Positions 23,180 to 35,459 of a DNA stretch of 64,000 bases are shown here, in pieces. The stretch comes from Strongylocentrotus purpuratus (taxonomy: Eukaryota; Echinodermata; Echinoidea; Camarodonta; Strongylocentrotidae). Below the pieces are notes generated by a model. That model saw only the letters and a list, made by a program, of their open reading frames with translations, was not told where the DNA came from and did no database searches. The position numbers and the translations under genes were made by a program. The stretch spans positions 1,638,230-1,702,229 of the forward strand of contig NW_022145599.1 in assembly GCF_000002235.5 (NCBI RefSeq), written 5' to 3'. The stretch's first letter is position 1; the number at the start of each line of letters is the position of its first letter.

Positions 23180-23563
23180 TTAAAGGGATGTTTAACAATG
23201 TTAAATCTGAGATACACGGCCCTGCGTGTTATCAGTGTCTGTGATACAGTGTAATATTGAAGCCCTAAAAAAATTGCGCTTCAAAATGATCAAGAAGTGC
23301 CTCAAAAAAGTAAATATCTTTGAGTGACCGGTTATACCATACTCGTTTTGCCCAATAGACTGTAGTGTTATGAAAACCGTCAGGCGAACGGTTTTCAAAA
23401 TTTGTAATTCCAATCATAAATATCTTGATAATCAGGCAGGCGATCGGCTTGTAAAAGTCATTGAGTTCCTGACTGACCTAAAGGTTTATAATTATCATTG
23501 CATCATGAACTAAATCCAGAATTTTGTTTCAGAATCTGAGACAAAATTACCAGATCCCTTTAA
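23180..23563. mobile_element. TTAA-flanked MITE, second family
   Basis: Begins TTAAAGGGATGTTTAACAAT and ends with an inverted match (TTAAAGGGATCTGGTAATTT read from the right). TTAA lies at both borders. The body differs from the 3044 and 15231 family and contains palindromic AACCGTCAGGCGAACGGTT. No coding capacity. Confidence 0.55.
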
Positions 23564-26500
23564 AAGCCAGAGGGATGTTGACTTGGATCATTTTTACACA
23601 GAATTAATGTCCTTCTGGCTCCAAACAGGCAAAATGTCTGTCACTTCACCTGGCTCTTAATTTAACCCCACTATTTGCATTTCATGTACAATAATTGTAT
23701 GTGTTGTACATGTATTTGAAGTTCAGCTTTAATATGCTGCAAAACATTGGTCTTGCGAATCATTTTTTGTTGTTGATTGAATGGCCCTTATTAAATATGA
23801 CCATGCACTACAAAACCAACAAAATGTCACATATTTTTATTTTTAGTGTTTAGAGAGTTAGAGGTCATCAAAGATGTACATTGTATTTGGTCACAATAGG
23901 CAAGTTTGGTATTTTTTAAATGTATTTTAATTTCCTACGAGAGGATATTTACTTTTAAAATTCTAAAATCTAGAAGCACATTTCTTTTAGAAAAACAATG
24001 TATAAGTACATTTTTCCCTTTCATATTGTACCTGTAGGTCATGTTTTTTCCATGTAGCCTTTGATATACAAGAGTGTTTTGTTGTTATTTTGTTTTGTTT
24101 TTTGATAATGTTTAAAGTGCAATCCAATTCAGCTTTTTGTATCTTATAATGCTCTCTCAGTGAATACCGGTAGACTTAGGACTTGTGTTGTGATCAGTTG
24201 CCATTCATTTACACTTTTTTTATGAGGGGACTTTTTTGCAGCTATTTAGCATTGCATATCTGAACAAGTCTTTATTACATGTACACATAGTACATTTTAT
24301 ATCTACTTTAATTCTTTAAGTATTTGGTATCCTTCTTACTATTAAAGGTGTATTCAGTTACAAAACAGTGTGACTTACCTGGAATATCTACCCTCTACAA
24401 GGCCTATACCGGTAGTCTTATTAACTTTCAGGGGTTATACTCAGGGTGGGGTAATTAGTATTACATGTAAGAAATTTAATGTACCTTTTCTACAGTAGGT
24501 GTACATAATATGCATAATGGTCTCCATGCATTCACATTATTATTGATCCAAGGTCATAAGATAAGTACGGTAAGAAATATCATTATTAAAAAATATTTAA
24601 CAAAATTATGATATTCTACATGCATGTTGTGATGTCAAAATGTATCGTGGGATAAAAATTGTGTTCTTTTAAAAAAAAAACTACTTGTAGTATACATGTA
24701 CATGATAGAACATACAGTACATGTACATGTACATGTATGTAGGTCTACATGAACAAGTAAATTGACATAAAAGCATTAGAAATTATGTACATCTACAGTA
24801 TAACCTACCAGTACCAGTCTAATTCAAACAGTGATATTGGCTGAGTCTATTAGCACCATGTCAATTGTAAATAGTAGAACCTGTGTGCTGTGATACAAAG
24901 CTAATTACATGCATTCATGCATCCTACAGATATACAAATTGTTTCCATGGTAACCATTTCATCCTGCGTGCCTCCTGGGATTCAATTAAAGACAAACATG
25001 TCAGAGAATTTCAGAGTAGATTTTTCAAATTTAGCTGGGATGATAATTCACACATCATGTACAATACTGGGTGCATAAAGTGTGTCATATAAATCGTATG
25101 TTGTACATGTATGTATACTTTGCATATAGTCCCTCACTGCTGTGAAAAGTTTTTAAGTTTCATGAGTCATGACAAACTCTGTGTATGAATTTTCATCAAG
25201 TTATCTTCAATTTGGGTGTTGTTTTTTTAAGACTCATTAATTTTTTTGCCCATAATTTTTTTTTTTTTTTTTTTTTCTTAAAAAAAAAAAAAATGTTTAT
25301 TCCTATTATGTCTTTGGAAAATTAATAGATGCAAAAGAGATTTACATTAATTATTTTAACTTCTTAAGTGGTATTTTTAATTTTTACTGAATCTTTCGAA
25401 CATCTTACCTTTCCTTAAAACTCAGGCCTACATTACATACATGTACAGGTATAAAGAAATGCAAATTCAGTGTTGAGACCTCCCTTAAATTGGATGGGAG
25501 TGGCCATCACATGGTCAATTGTGCATGGTCGTAAATCAACGTCAGTGGGAATGGAGTTCATGGATAGATGTCTGCTTCTCATCTTCTGTTTATCCTCTCC
25601 TAATAATATCACGATGATAGATCTCCTACTATTTAGATGAACCTTCAAGATTTAATGATCAATGGAATGGAGTGGAGTGGTGTTGACAGATCTGCATACA
25701 TGTACAGTGTACCAGTGCAACCTACTCATACATGTATTTAATTTGTACATCATGTATCCTCCTAAATACTCTTTTACCATCTGCACTCTTCAACTATTTA
25801 ATTAAAGGAATGTTGGGTAACTCCTACCATATATAGCCAATGTGTTAAAATAAAGGTTATGATTAATCTCATCTTTTAAATGAAATTCCAGTTTCACAAC
25901 TACTGTAGATTGATTCCACATACATCACAGTATGATAAATGATATTCAGCTGCATGCTTTCATGTATGTGAAACTCCCATTTCTTTCTTTCATGAGGGAG
26001 ATAGCAAGCGTAGCATATTAAACATGCATTTTCATGAAATAAAATGCAAAGTACAAAACCAAGAACCTCACTCTGATATTCATGAGTATTCACTTTGATC
26101 TACATGTACTGTACAGTACATACATGTAGTAAACTATCATTAAGAGCAGCATTTGAAAGTGATGAGACTTTTTTTTTCTTCAACTTCATGTACAGAGCTG
26201 TGTATAGAATATCATTTTCATGGTCACTGTTTCTAGACTGATGATGCTTAGCAACGTTTCATAGTCTACAAATTCCTTGGTGATCAAGGACACATTCATT
26301 GGTAATGCTCCAATAAACTCAAATACCCTTCAATTATGTGGCATGAGCAATATCTAGTACAAGAGAACCTCATAAGACATGATGTACAATATAACTGTGT
26401 CAATAATACTTGTTTGTATATATCAGAGCACTCTTTTTAATTTGTAGTTGTAAAAGGGAGCAAAATTCGTAAACATTTTTATGTGATTTATTGTTGTTTT

Positions 26501-26720
26501 CACCAGAGCTCATTCAAAAAAGATTTTAAGAGCTCTTTTAGACCTTTAATTTCCACAGGTACAGTATGTAAATCGCTCATCGATCCCATGTACCATTTTT
26601 TGCATGCATTTTGCCATTGGTCTTTATCTGGAATGAATATGAACTACCGGTAATTGCCTTTATTTAATAATTATCCATGCAGTTCAAACAATTTGCTATG
26701 GACTTGTTGAAACGAAGGAA
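23564..26720. other. Non-coding, TACATGTA-rich; possible MXRA7 intron 1
   Basis: No coding evidence. The palindrome TACATGTA or its GTACATGTAC extension recurs many times, for example near 23709, 24280, 24695, 24718, 25100, 25438, 25700 and 26102. ACCGGT palindromes also recur. Poly-T and poly-A face each other near 25250-25295. Confidence 0.5.
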
Positions 26721-26721
26721 A

Positions 26722-26731
26722 TCTCTCTCCC

Positions 26732-26766
<35 letters not shown>

Positions 26767-26920
26767 ACTTTTCTCTCTCTCTACTTTTCTCTCTCTCTAC
26801 TTTTCTCTCTCTCTCTCTACTTTTCTCTCTGTCTCTCTGTCTGTCTCTCTCTCTCTCTCTCTCCCTCTCTCACATTCTCTCTATCTCTCTATCTACTCTC
26901 CTGCACCCTCTGTCTCTACT
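26722..26920 (+). repeat. Long polypyrimidine (CT)n tract upstream of MXRA7
   Basis: Nearly 200 bases of C and T, with TCTCTCTACTTTTC recurring in an internal repeat of about 20 bases. It ends about 145 bases before the acceptor of the MXRA7 start exon. Confidence 0.8.
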
Positions 26921-27077
26921 CTCTATTAATTCTGTTGTATGAGCTTTACTAACTTTGAATAATCTTTGTATATACATGTAGTATGTTTCCACTTCTGTAG
27001 CAGTCTAGCAGATGATGTCTTACCCTCGCTTGTATGGAATCATTTGAATTCTTTTTTTTTTCAGACCTGATGTGTAG

Positions 27078-28828
27078 ATGAATGAAGCAATAACGATGGA
27101 CAAAGTCGCGAGGAAAGCTCTAGAATCTGAGATTCTCTTTTACATCACATCTGCCTTGGTCACCTTTCTGGCTTTCATAATCTCCTTCAAGTGGGTCTAC
27201 AGGAAGACTGTTACAAAAGATGTCTGTCCTGTCCATCCAGATGGCGTTCAAACAAAGGTGAGCTTTAATTGCTTAATTGGCCGGGTCTTATCGTCTTTTC
27301 AGTTTTGAAGTATTTCTACTTGAAAAAATATTACATGTACAAACACAATTGTTTGTGGAGGTAGAGATTCAGAGCTCTTATAATAATCAAAGATGTTCTT
27401 TCATGTGCATGTGTATGTTTCCCTGACCGTGTTCATTTTCATGTGTACCATAATATGTTGCCTGTCTGACCTCGTTTATGTAATTGAAAGACAGTGATCA
27501 TGCATGCACTGCCACAATGAGATTACACATTTAATAACACATTTAACATGTACATGTATAGGTGGACATTTTTCAGTTAAAATAACTGACAAGCAAGCAA
27601 ACATACATATCAAGGGACCGTTGTCACAGGTAGGTTCTCAAAATCGGCTAGGCACTCCTGCTTGTTTCGGAAAGTGTAGGAAATTGTTATTGCCGGTCAG
27701 CTTTTGACCCTATACCCTTCCTTGGCATTGTCAATAGTGTGTTGACTTTATTTGAAGCCTCAATGGAAGCTTACTCAGTTTGTCTATTTTGGTGTGTATT
27801 CAGTCAATAACAGAAGATAAATCCCTACAAGCATCGTCAGGAGATGGGGATAATTCATCACAGACGGCTTCAATCCAGGAGGAAGATGAAGACGGAGATG
27901 AGGAGGGAGATGAAGAGGAAGATGACATCAAAGATCTTCTCATCAACCACGATGACATCAAGCCGTTAGATTGCAATCAGACCAATGAAGAGGGAGGTGA
28001 TGGGGAAGAGGAGGACGACATCGAGTCCAAGACAAAAAATCTATCCGGTCCACAGAAAACCAAGAAATTGGTTGAAGAGGTCTCTAAGAGAATGTCAGAT
28101 GAACAGAAGGTAGAAGAGAGAAGGTTTGTTGCTAGATTTCATGCTTTATTTCTTTAGCCTAACACCACAAGAATTCTTTTAAACCTGTTGAATGACAGTG
28201 CATGATCGACTACCAGTACCTCACTTCTTTCCTTTTTTTAAAGAATTTTAGTTTCTTAGTGTAAAAGCTCCTTTAAAAAAAATGAAATTAAAATGATGGA
28301 GTCAGGTACATCATTCATCTTGTTCAATAGTTCAAGTTTGTCAATACTATCATGTACCTAATGTGTCTGTTTTGATTCCTATTGTCGTGTTATAATCATT
28401 AGGTAGTCAGTCTTTCCCACTCCCTAAAGTCTTATCATTAAGCAAGCCTTGAAATTTATCTATGATTGCATTACACCACAGTGATGTCGTAACAAATTTT
28501 TGGGTACACAAGTACTGGTTTAATCATTCAAGTCATATAATATTTTAAGTAGTTTTTACAGTGTTGTCCTCCTTTGTATTTTCTTCCACTGGTCATTCTT
28601 CTGCTGTTGTTTGATCCCTTTGTCACCCTTGACCTGCATGCCATTATACTATGCTCTTTATTTTGAAATGTTTTGACTGACTCATTTGCTTTGACTGTTT
28701 GTTTGTCTTGTGATAGGATTCAATCAGAGCAGCTAGAGGCCATCTTCAAGCTTGTCCAAAACCAACAAGACACATTTGGGATCGGTTCTTTAGAAGATAT
28801 AGAGGATCAATTCAAACTGTACGCATAG
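27078..28828 (+). CDS. MXRA7: MXRA7-like single-pass membrane protein, 3 coding exons
   Basis: Coding exons are 27078-27257, 27804-28123 and 28717-28828, with GT/AG introns in phases 0 and 2. The product is about 203 residues, close to vertebrate matrix-remodelling-associated protein 7. The start is fixed by an in-frame TAG directly before the ATG, in an exon whose acceptor follows a T-rich tract (ends 27064). Residues 19-38 form one membrane span (ILFYITSALVTFLAFIISFK), followed by a short basic segment. A long Glu/Asp-rich middle follows, as in the family. The third exon encodes the conserved C-terminus (EQLEAIFKLVQNQQDTFG, then EDQFKLYA). The molecular function of MXRA7 is poorly known; in vertebrates it is linked to matrix and inflammation phenotypes. 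The identification rests on layout plus the C-terminal motif. It is tail-to-tail with FAM227A. Confidence 0.85.
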
Positions 28829-29490
28829 CACATACTACATCCACCAGGCAGCTACCAGGCAACTACGCGTTTATACTAATTATTAAGTTACGACTTTCAT
28901 GTATTCTAAATATATAGCAATTGAAGCCAATAATGACAGATGTGATGTAGGGTTAACTTGATTTGGACACCGAATAGCCTTCAGTAACCAGTCAGGTTTC
29001 CTTCTTCAGTATTGGCAAATATAATTGAAAGTGATTTCCATGCAATTTTCAGTGAAAGTAATACAAGATTTTGAAAAATACTTTTCAGTTTGTATCACAT
29101 TTAATGTACAGTGTATAAAATAAAACCCAAGATCAAATCAAACAAAAAGCACTGCTTATGTGATTAGTTTACTTCTGATCATCTGTGAGGGTTCTTTATG
29201 TCACCAACATCAAATTCAGTGAAATTCTGAACTATAATTCTGTGTGTGTATGAACCTCTGGCAAAGTTCAGTGTCGTCTGAAAATTATTCAGAGTGAGGT
29301 TGGTTGTCACGTCTCTGCAGATTCCATGCAGTATGGCCCCAAAATTAAAAGCAGTCGGGAGAAGAATAGCCCTTGATAAGGATATACTGAATCTTTCTAA
29401 TATTCACTCATCTAATCTTGGCAAGAATGATGATTTGTTATTGTTACAAGCCCATATGTTATCATTGATGGTGTATACATTTTCTGTTTC
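28829..29490 (+). other. MXRA7 3' flank, probable 3' UTR
   Basis: AT-rich sequence after the MXRA7 stop. An AATAAA occurs near 29118 and another near 30923. No coding evidence. Confidence 0.4.
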
Positions 29491-29739
29491 TTAAAGCCAT
29501 ACTGTACTAGAAGCACTACCGCAAAATTCTCTGTAGCGCCATCTCAGGTCAGCTATAGCAGTATGGTCCCCTAACTCACTGCTCCCCTAGATGCACTCTT
29601 GGTTCTCGCATCAAGTCCTCTGTTGCGAAGTGGAAATTAGGTAACGGGTTATGCACTGTCAGCAAATTGACCATGAGATGGCGCTGTGCAATAAACAGTA
29701 CGCTAGGGCAGAATGTTCAGCAGTTTAGTATCGCTTTAA
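29491..29739. mobile_element. TTAA-flanked MITE, third family
   Basis: TTAAAGCCATACTGTACT at the left and, inverted, TTAAAGCGATACTAAACT at the right. TTAA lies at both borders of a 249-base element. The interior has TAGCGCCATCTCA and its inverted partner GAGATGGCGCT, so it also folds internally. No coding capacity. Confidence 0.6.
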
Positions 29740-31534
29740 AATGTTGAGTTTCATGTAAAGTTAGTCCGTTATCTCACTGACCTGTATATTATGACATTTT
29801 ACGGATCTGTATATGTAGATCACCACTGTTCATTCAATACCAGATTAATATTGGTGTTATATTGTGCATTTACCATGTATCTTTCATGACCTTGTCATGT
29901 CTTTGCGGTTGCCTTTGATAGATGTGATTGATCAGTGTGACTGATGGATGTATGCATGATGGTGCTATGGCCGGCAGCTAGCAATATCAGCTCATTCCAT
30001 ACAGATTACTTGCATGTACTGGGAATGTTGTCAATGTGACATCATTTATCTTGTGTGCCCAGCAGGAGAGGAAAGAACACAAATTCTGGTCAGATTTTTA
30101 GAGTTTATAGTTTTGATTGATAGAATGATAATAATAACATTTGAAATTTTGGATGGATTGTAGACTTAAATTCGTGTTGTATAGATGTAGTTGAAGAATG
30201 TTCAAAACTTTGCAAAAGGCCATTTTTGTAATGTAACCAAATTTAATATACACGTCTTTGTGAAGTGCCTTGATGCGAAAATATGAATAATTGGATTTCA
30301 ATAGTCAGAATATGAGTGAATCGCATACACTAGTCGTTGCTAGGTAGGAAAACAAATGGCTTGCCCTACCTAGCAACATAATGTAATACATGCAATTTCA
30401 TACTGACTTTTGAAATACATTAATTTGTAACCGGAAAAAACAAATCATTCGTATCAAGGCATTTCGCAAAGACGTATGATTAAAATACAAAAATTGCCTA
30501 TTTTCTTGAATATACACTGGTTGCATGACTGCACATCCATTAGCTCCATTCTGCGGAGCATACATGTATGATGATGATATGTAGATTTATGATTCTAAAG
30601 CTCAAATGAACTAGAACAAGAATTATCTTAATGAGCTTTATAAAACTTGTATATGGAAATGATAATGTTGGATTCGTTTTTGATATGTTACAGTGTTATT
30701 GTTATTTTGTTACTGTACATGTATGTTAGAAGTACTATGACTTGGACTATACTGAATGTTACAATTATAAAGGCTTTTTCAGTTATGTTGTGGTAAATCA
30801 CCACAAAAAAAAGCTGCCATTTTTTTAAAACTGTAAATTAATAACAAGTGCAAAGGACTTGCACGTATTCACTGAGTTTTGTATTATAAGATACAAAAAT
30901 GTGAATCTTATTACACTTCATTAATAAAATCCTGTGGTTTTCTGCATCATATCTGAACGAGCCTTAATAGTACATTGTTCTTTTAATCTCTAGCTATTGG
31001 ATACAGCTGTCCTGTTATTCTACATGGATTGATATATGTATTTTAAACCACATAAAATCTTGTAAAATTACTGTTCTCAGGTAATACAGTACGTTTGCAT
31101 GCCATTGGACAAAAACAGAAAATTGAATTTAAATGGTGATATTAGATGAGAGTTTGGCTTGCTACAGTGTTTGAGAATCAAAAACAGCGTTTGCTTTATA
31201 TTTATCTACTTTTTTCACAAAAGAAATTTTTCTTTTTTCCTTAATTAACTCACGAGTTGTGTTTAATTGTATTTAAAACGTGTTTTACATTTGAGAAGCT
31301 GAATTTTGATAGGTACAGATGTTGGAACAGTATTGGCCTCTCACATGAAATGTTTACCTAGGAGAATGACAATTTAATGAATTTAGATTATATTTGAAGA
31401 GAATATACTAGTGGGCTACCGAATAAGGAAACATTCCCCCCCTCCCTTTCCTGAAGAAACAAAAATCACCAGTATTTTTTATTAAAGTGTATATGTAACC
31501 AGTGTATTCAGTAATTTGGGAGGACAAGAATAAG
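29740..31534. other. Non-coding intergenic
   Basis: AT-rich, no gene. A repeated block (TAGGTAGGAAAACAAATGG next to CTACCTAGCAAC, and AAGACGT...TTTGTGAAGTGCCTTGAT inverted at 30455-30475) shows a local inverted repeat between about 30225 and 30480. Confidence 0.45.
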
Positions 31535-31845
31535 CCAGTTCACGGTTGCAGTCTGAGCATGAGCAGATGAAGGTCATTGCAGAACAAATTTTGAAATTAA
31601 CGGAGACGAAATACTGGATTCGTGCTCATGAAAGTTATGTAACATTATTCATTCATGCACATTCAGTGCACTCCATGATACACAGGTGGAAGTATTCTTT
31701 GAAAAGGGGAAACAAAGGCTATTTCTATAGCACCTCCATCGCTGTAGGAGTGATTATTTCAAAATGTACAAAGTGGGACCTCTTCATGGTTTTGAGATCT
31801 GTGGATATTCAGGGTCATTGCAGTAATGTGCTAACCGTGAACTGG
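31535..31845. mobile_element. MITE-like inverted-repeat element (CCAGTTCACGGTT ends)
   Basis: CCAGTTCACGGTTGCA at the left is matched inverted at the right (TGCTAACCGTGAACTGG). GGTCATTGCAG occurs as a direct repeat inside both halves. A 123-codon open frame crosses it but has no recognisable domain and is probably chance. Target duplication unclear. Confidence 0.5.
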
Positions 31846-33631
31846 TCTATTAGGTGCTGTTTTATTCAAAAAAAAGAAAGAAGTTGTATGAAAGGAGAGC
31901 ATGGTAGTGACAAATAACTGAAAAACACCTGAAAATATGTAAGGCAATGTTAGGGGTGATCAATATTTAGCATGTTTTTACGTTTATCGACATCCTCTGT
32001 TGTGATTGTGCAATCTATCTTCAATATTTTCAATTGTTTACCGGTATGCTAGATGAACTAATCACCTTGCTAAGGCCTTTTTGTGTTTGGACCAATTAAT
32101 ATTAATCTGTACTGCAAGGCGGGGTACCTGCCTACACAGCTTTTGTTTTCTTCATCTTGTATGCTCTGTTGTAAAGGTTATTAATCGATACAGATTATCC
32201 CATCATGTGTACCGGTATATATAGCAGCACTGCACCAAATGTCATTTATGGACATTCCCCGCTTACGGTGCAAACTACATGTACATGCATTGCCACTTGA
32301 TGGAAAGGGACATTTTCTATTGCAATTTGGATGTAAATAATTCTGATTGATGTTATTTATAAAATAGTTTTAGCATCTGTGCTATTTATTGGATTTTAGA
32401 CCTTTTTGTTTCATGATGCAGAGTTTTGTGTTACCAATGTTCTTGCCCTTTTCAATGTGTACAGGTGTTTATGGTGCATTAAAACTTTACATATTCTTGA
32501 TACAGAAAAATCTGTGTGAGTGAAATCTTGAACTTAATTGTTTTTGTAATATTTTCTTCTTTTTTCATTCTCCCATTTTCCTTTCTTTTCTTTTCTTGAC
32601 TTCCTATTCAGGATATTCCTTTGTTTTTATTGTTTTCTACTTCCATCTTTCTCTCTTTTCCCTTCTCTTAACTGGTCTTTCTGCAATTCTCCTGTTCTGT
32701 TCTTTCTCTCTGTGCCTGTCTCTCTGTCTCTCTCTTCCCCTCCTTTCAGCACACAATGTATTTCTCACTCAGGCTTGTTCCATCTTTGACATCGTCTGAG
32801 CATTCCTGATCTAGCTTCTGGAGGTACTATCCAACTTACATTATTCTACACGAGTCCAGTCCACTAATGGGAAACATGATTATACTGGTAGTGACAAATA
32901 ACCAATGACCCTAATCCCTATTTATGATATTCATTTTAGAGTTATTTACAACCTGGTACAAACAGAATTATTCTTATTCAATATTGATTTCCATTTCCCC
33001 TGACTGTATTTTATACTGGACATTTCCAGGGATGTATAACAATTCATCTATTAATTCCTTTGTTGATATGCACATTAATAGCAGCGGGAAATAGAATATG
33101 TTGCATTTTGGTGTAATGTCATTTTAGAACTTGAATTGTACCTTAAACCCGAGCATGCCCCCAGCATACAGGCTTATTAGTTGCCACCACCAGTTTATAA
33201 CAGACATTATCTTATACATGTATATATATATATATACAACAACCTGAAAATGATTCATATTTAACACAATAGATTTTTTTATTGCATGCGCTAGAAAATA
33301 GAACATCTTAAAGGGCTTTTATATACATGTAGCAGTCACACACTTTCTTATCAAAGGCACAATCCTCTATAAAATTTGGAATAAATCTTGTGCACTAATA
33401 TCAAAATGGAATGTTTCACATATCAAGGTGGTTCTAAACCAACAGAAAAATAAAAAAATATTAGTATTAACTATTAGTGTAAGAATTTGTTCACTGCTAT
33501 AATGAGCCAGTTGTTGGGGGGAAAATGCTTGGTGATAGAGAGTGGTATTTTATTAATCATATTTCTTTCTCCAATTCAATTGGTAATATATGACAATAAC
33601 TGATGATTAATGTTAATTATTACCCGTATCA
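31846..33631. other. Non-coding intergenic
   Basis: Contains pyrimidine-rich sequence at 32560-32750 and a (TA)n stretch at 33214-33236. No coding evidence on either strand. Confidence 0.5.
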
Positions 33632-33945
33632 GACATCTGAGCTGGTCATTTACAAAACCGTATTGCCCTAGTTTTCACTAGCAGTGGGACCGGAGGGGTA
33701 TATTCTTTGTATTTTCCTTGGTCTCCCTGCGCGTATTGACTTTGCGTGTAGAGACGAGTGAAAATATACCTTGGTATTTTCCACGGTCTCGCATCCGGCC
33801 GGGCATCTTGTATTGACTGCGCCGTATTTTGTCATTTTCATGGCGCATCTATTATGCGTACGAGAACCTGCGCACTTTGCGCGCACTCTATTGTGACGTA
33901 ATAATTACACCAAATGCACACAGTTTGCACTGTATCGAAAATTGT
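33632..33945. other. CpG-rich repeat-like block
   Basis: Short GC-rich segment with recurring GTATTGACT(T/G) and TATTTTCC(T/A)(T/C)GGTCTC blocks and several GCGCAC motifs. It shares ATCTGAGC(T)TGGTCA with the hairpin element that follows, so it is probably a related or partner repeat. No coding evidence. Confidence 0.35.
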
Positions 33946-34055
33946 GTCAAGCACTGGATGCACAGTGCTGGTTTGACAAAGTTTGTTCAGTTGTTGAGAT
34001 TGTCATGGTGGATGTCTGTATTTGCTCTAGATGTCTGATTTGGATAACAATAAAA

Positions 34056-34195
34056 ATATTGACTGGCTTCACTTTCGGGGGGATATCAGAAATATTGACC
34101 GCGCTAAGACCATATTGCCCTCGTCTTTCGACTCGGGGCAATATGATCTGAGCTTGGTCAATATTTCTGATTTACCCCTCAAGGCCAGTCAATAT
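34056..34195. mobile_element. Hairpin-type MITE (ATTGACTGGC family), second copy
   Basis: Starts ATATTGACTGGC and ends GCCAGTCAATAT. Inner inverted blocks include ATCAGAAATATTGACC with its complement, and CATATTGCCC with GGGCAATATG. The outer motif is shared with 2086-2270. Almost the whole element is self-complementary. Confidence 0.65.
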
Positions 34196-34750
34196 TATAT
34201 AAATATCACCCTGTGACATGAATCAATTTAACTAATTTCTAACATACATTTAACTGGTTCAGTCAAATATAAAGATTGATCTCCGTATGTGGGAAGAAAG
34301 AAGTATAAATTTATAATCAGGCATATAAATTATGACGGGCATCACATGCTAAGAATATTGTTTTTTGCATCACAAGAAATATAAAAAAAGTATCACCTGC
34401 AGTAATTCTACTCTTTTAAGTTGGTAGAAAATATCTAGGGTAGTTTGACATTTACACTTCAATCCTACATCTTTAGGACATTTTCTGTCGAGTTCAAATA
34501 AATAGGCCACATAAAGAGTTTGTTATAGACAGTTCCTGCCAATCTTCAATAACGTATTCATCTCATAGCAATACTTCACTCAGAAGATGGATTTCATCCA
34601 TGGAGTGATAAAACCTTGTAACTCAATTTCTATCAATGTTTCAAAAAACAATATGTATATGCAAGGACCAGTTTGAAGTTTGGATTATCTTATTTGACAT
34701 GTACCTGCAAAAATACCACAAGTAACCTGTATAAGAGAGGTCGCCAATGC
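34196..34750. other. Non-coding 3' flank of FAM227A
   Basis: AT-rich sequence between the hairpin element and the minisatellite. No gene recognised. Confidence 0.45.
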
Positions 34751-35459
34751 TCTGGTGTTAATCTTGATCAGCATAGTATCGCAAAGCTTCCTCTACAGCA
34801 TGTGCAGTCTGTAGTATGGCAGAGGCTCTCAAAAAGTCTGGTGTTCTGTAGTATGGCAGAGGCTCTCAAACATTCTGGTGTTCTGTAGTATGGCAGAGGC
34901 TCTCAAACATTCTGGTGTTCTGTAGTATGGCAGAGGCTCTCAAACATTCTGGTGTTCTGTAGTATGGCAGAGGCTCTCAAACATTCTGGTGTTCTGTAGT
35001 ATGGCAGAGGCTCTCAAACATTCTGGTGTTCTGTAGTATGGCAGAGGCTCTCAAACGTTCTGGTGTTAATCTTGATCAGCATAGTATCGCAAAGCTTCCT
35101 CTACAGCATGTGCAGTCTGTAGTATGGCAGAGGCTCTCAAACATTCTGGTGTTCTGTAGTATGGCAGAGGCTCTCAAACATTCTGGTGTTCTGTAGTATG
35201 GCAGAGGCTCTCAAACGTTCTGGTGTTAATCTTGATCAGCATAGTATCGCAAAGCTTCCTCTACAGCATGTGCAGTCTGTAGTATGGCAGAGGCTCTCAA
35301 ACATTCTGGTGTTCTGTAGTATGGCAGAGGCTCTCAAACATTCTGGTGTTCTGTAGTATGGCAGAGGCTCTCAAACATTCTGGTGTTCTGTAGTATGGCA
35401 GAGGCTCTCAAACATTCTGGTGTTCTGTAGTATGGCAGAGGCTCTCAAATGTTCTGATG
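34751..35459. repeat. 37-bp minisatellite with captured FAM227A C-terminal codons
   Basis: A 37-base unit containing GTAGTATGGCAGAGGCTCTC is repeated 7, 3 and 5 times in three blocks. Each block is headed by about 50 bases nearly identical to the end of the FAM227A last exon, including its stop (TTA on the plus strand at 34758, 35066 and 35226; the genuine one at 35460). The spacings 308, 160 and 234 differ by exactly 4 and 2 times 37. On the minus strand the captured piece would still read EEALRYYADQD and stop. Confidence 0.9.

Noticed and set aside
31546..31917. 123-codon plus-strand frame as a gene
   Set aside because: It lies mostly within an inverted-repeat element, has no recognisable domain and no splice or start support.
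34751..35459. CRISPR-like array
   Set aside because: 37-bp units are head-to-tail with no spacers; it is a minisatellite.
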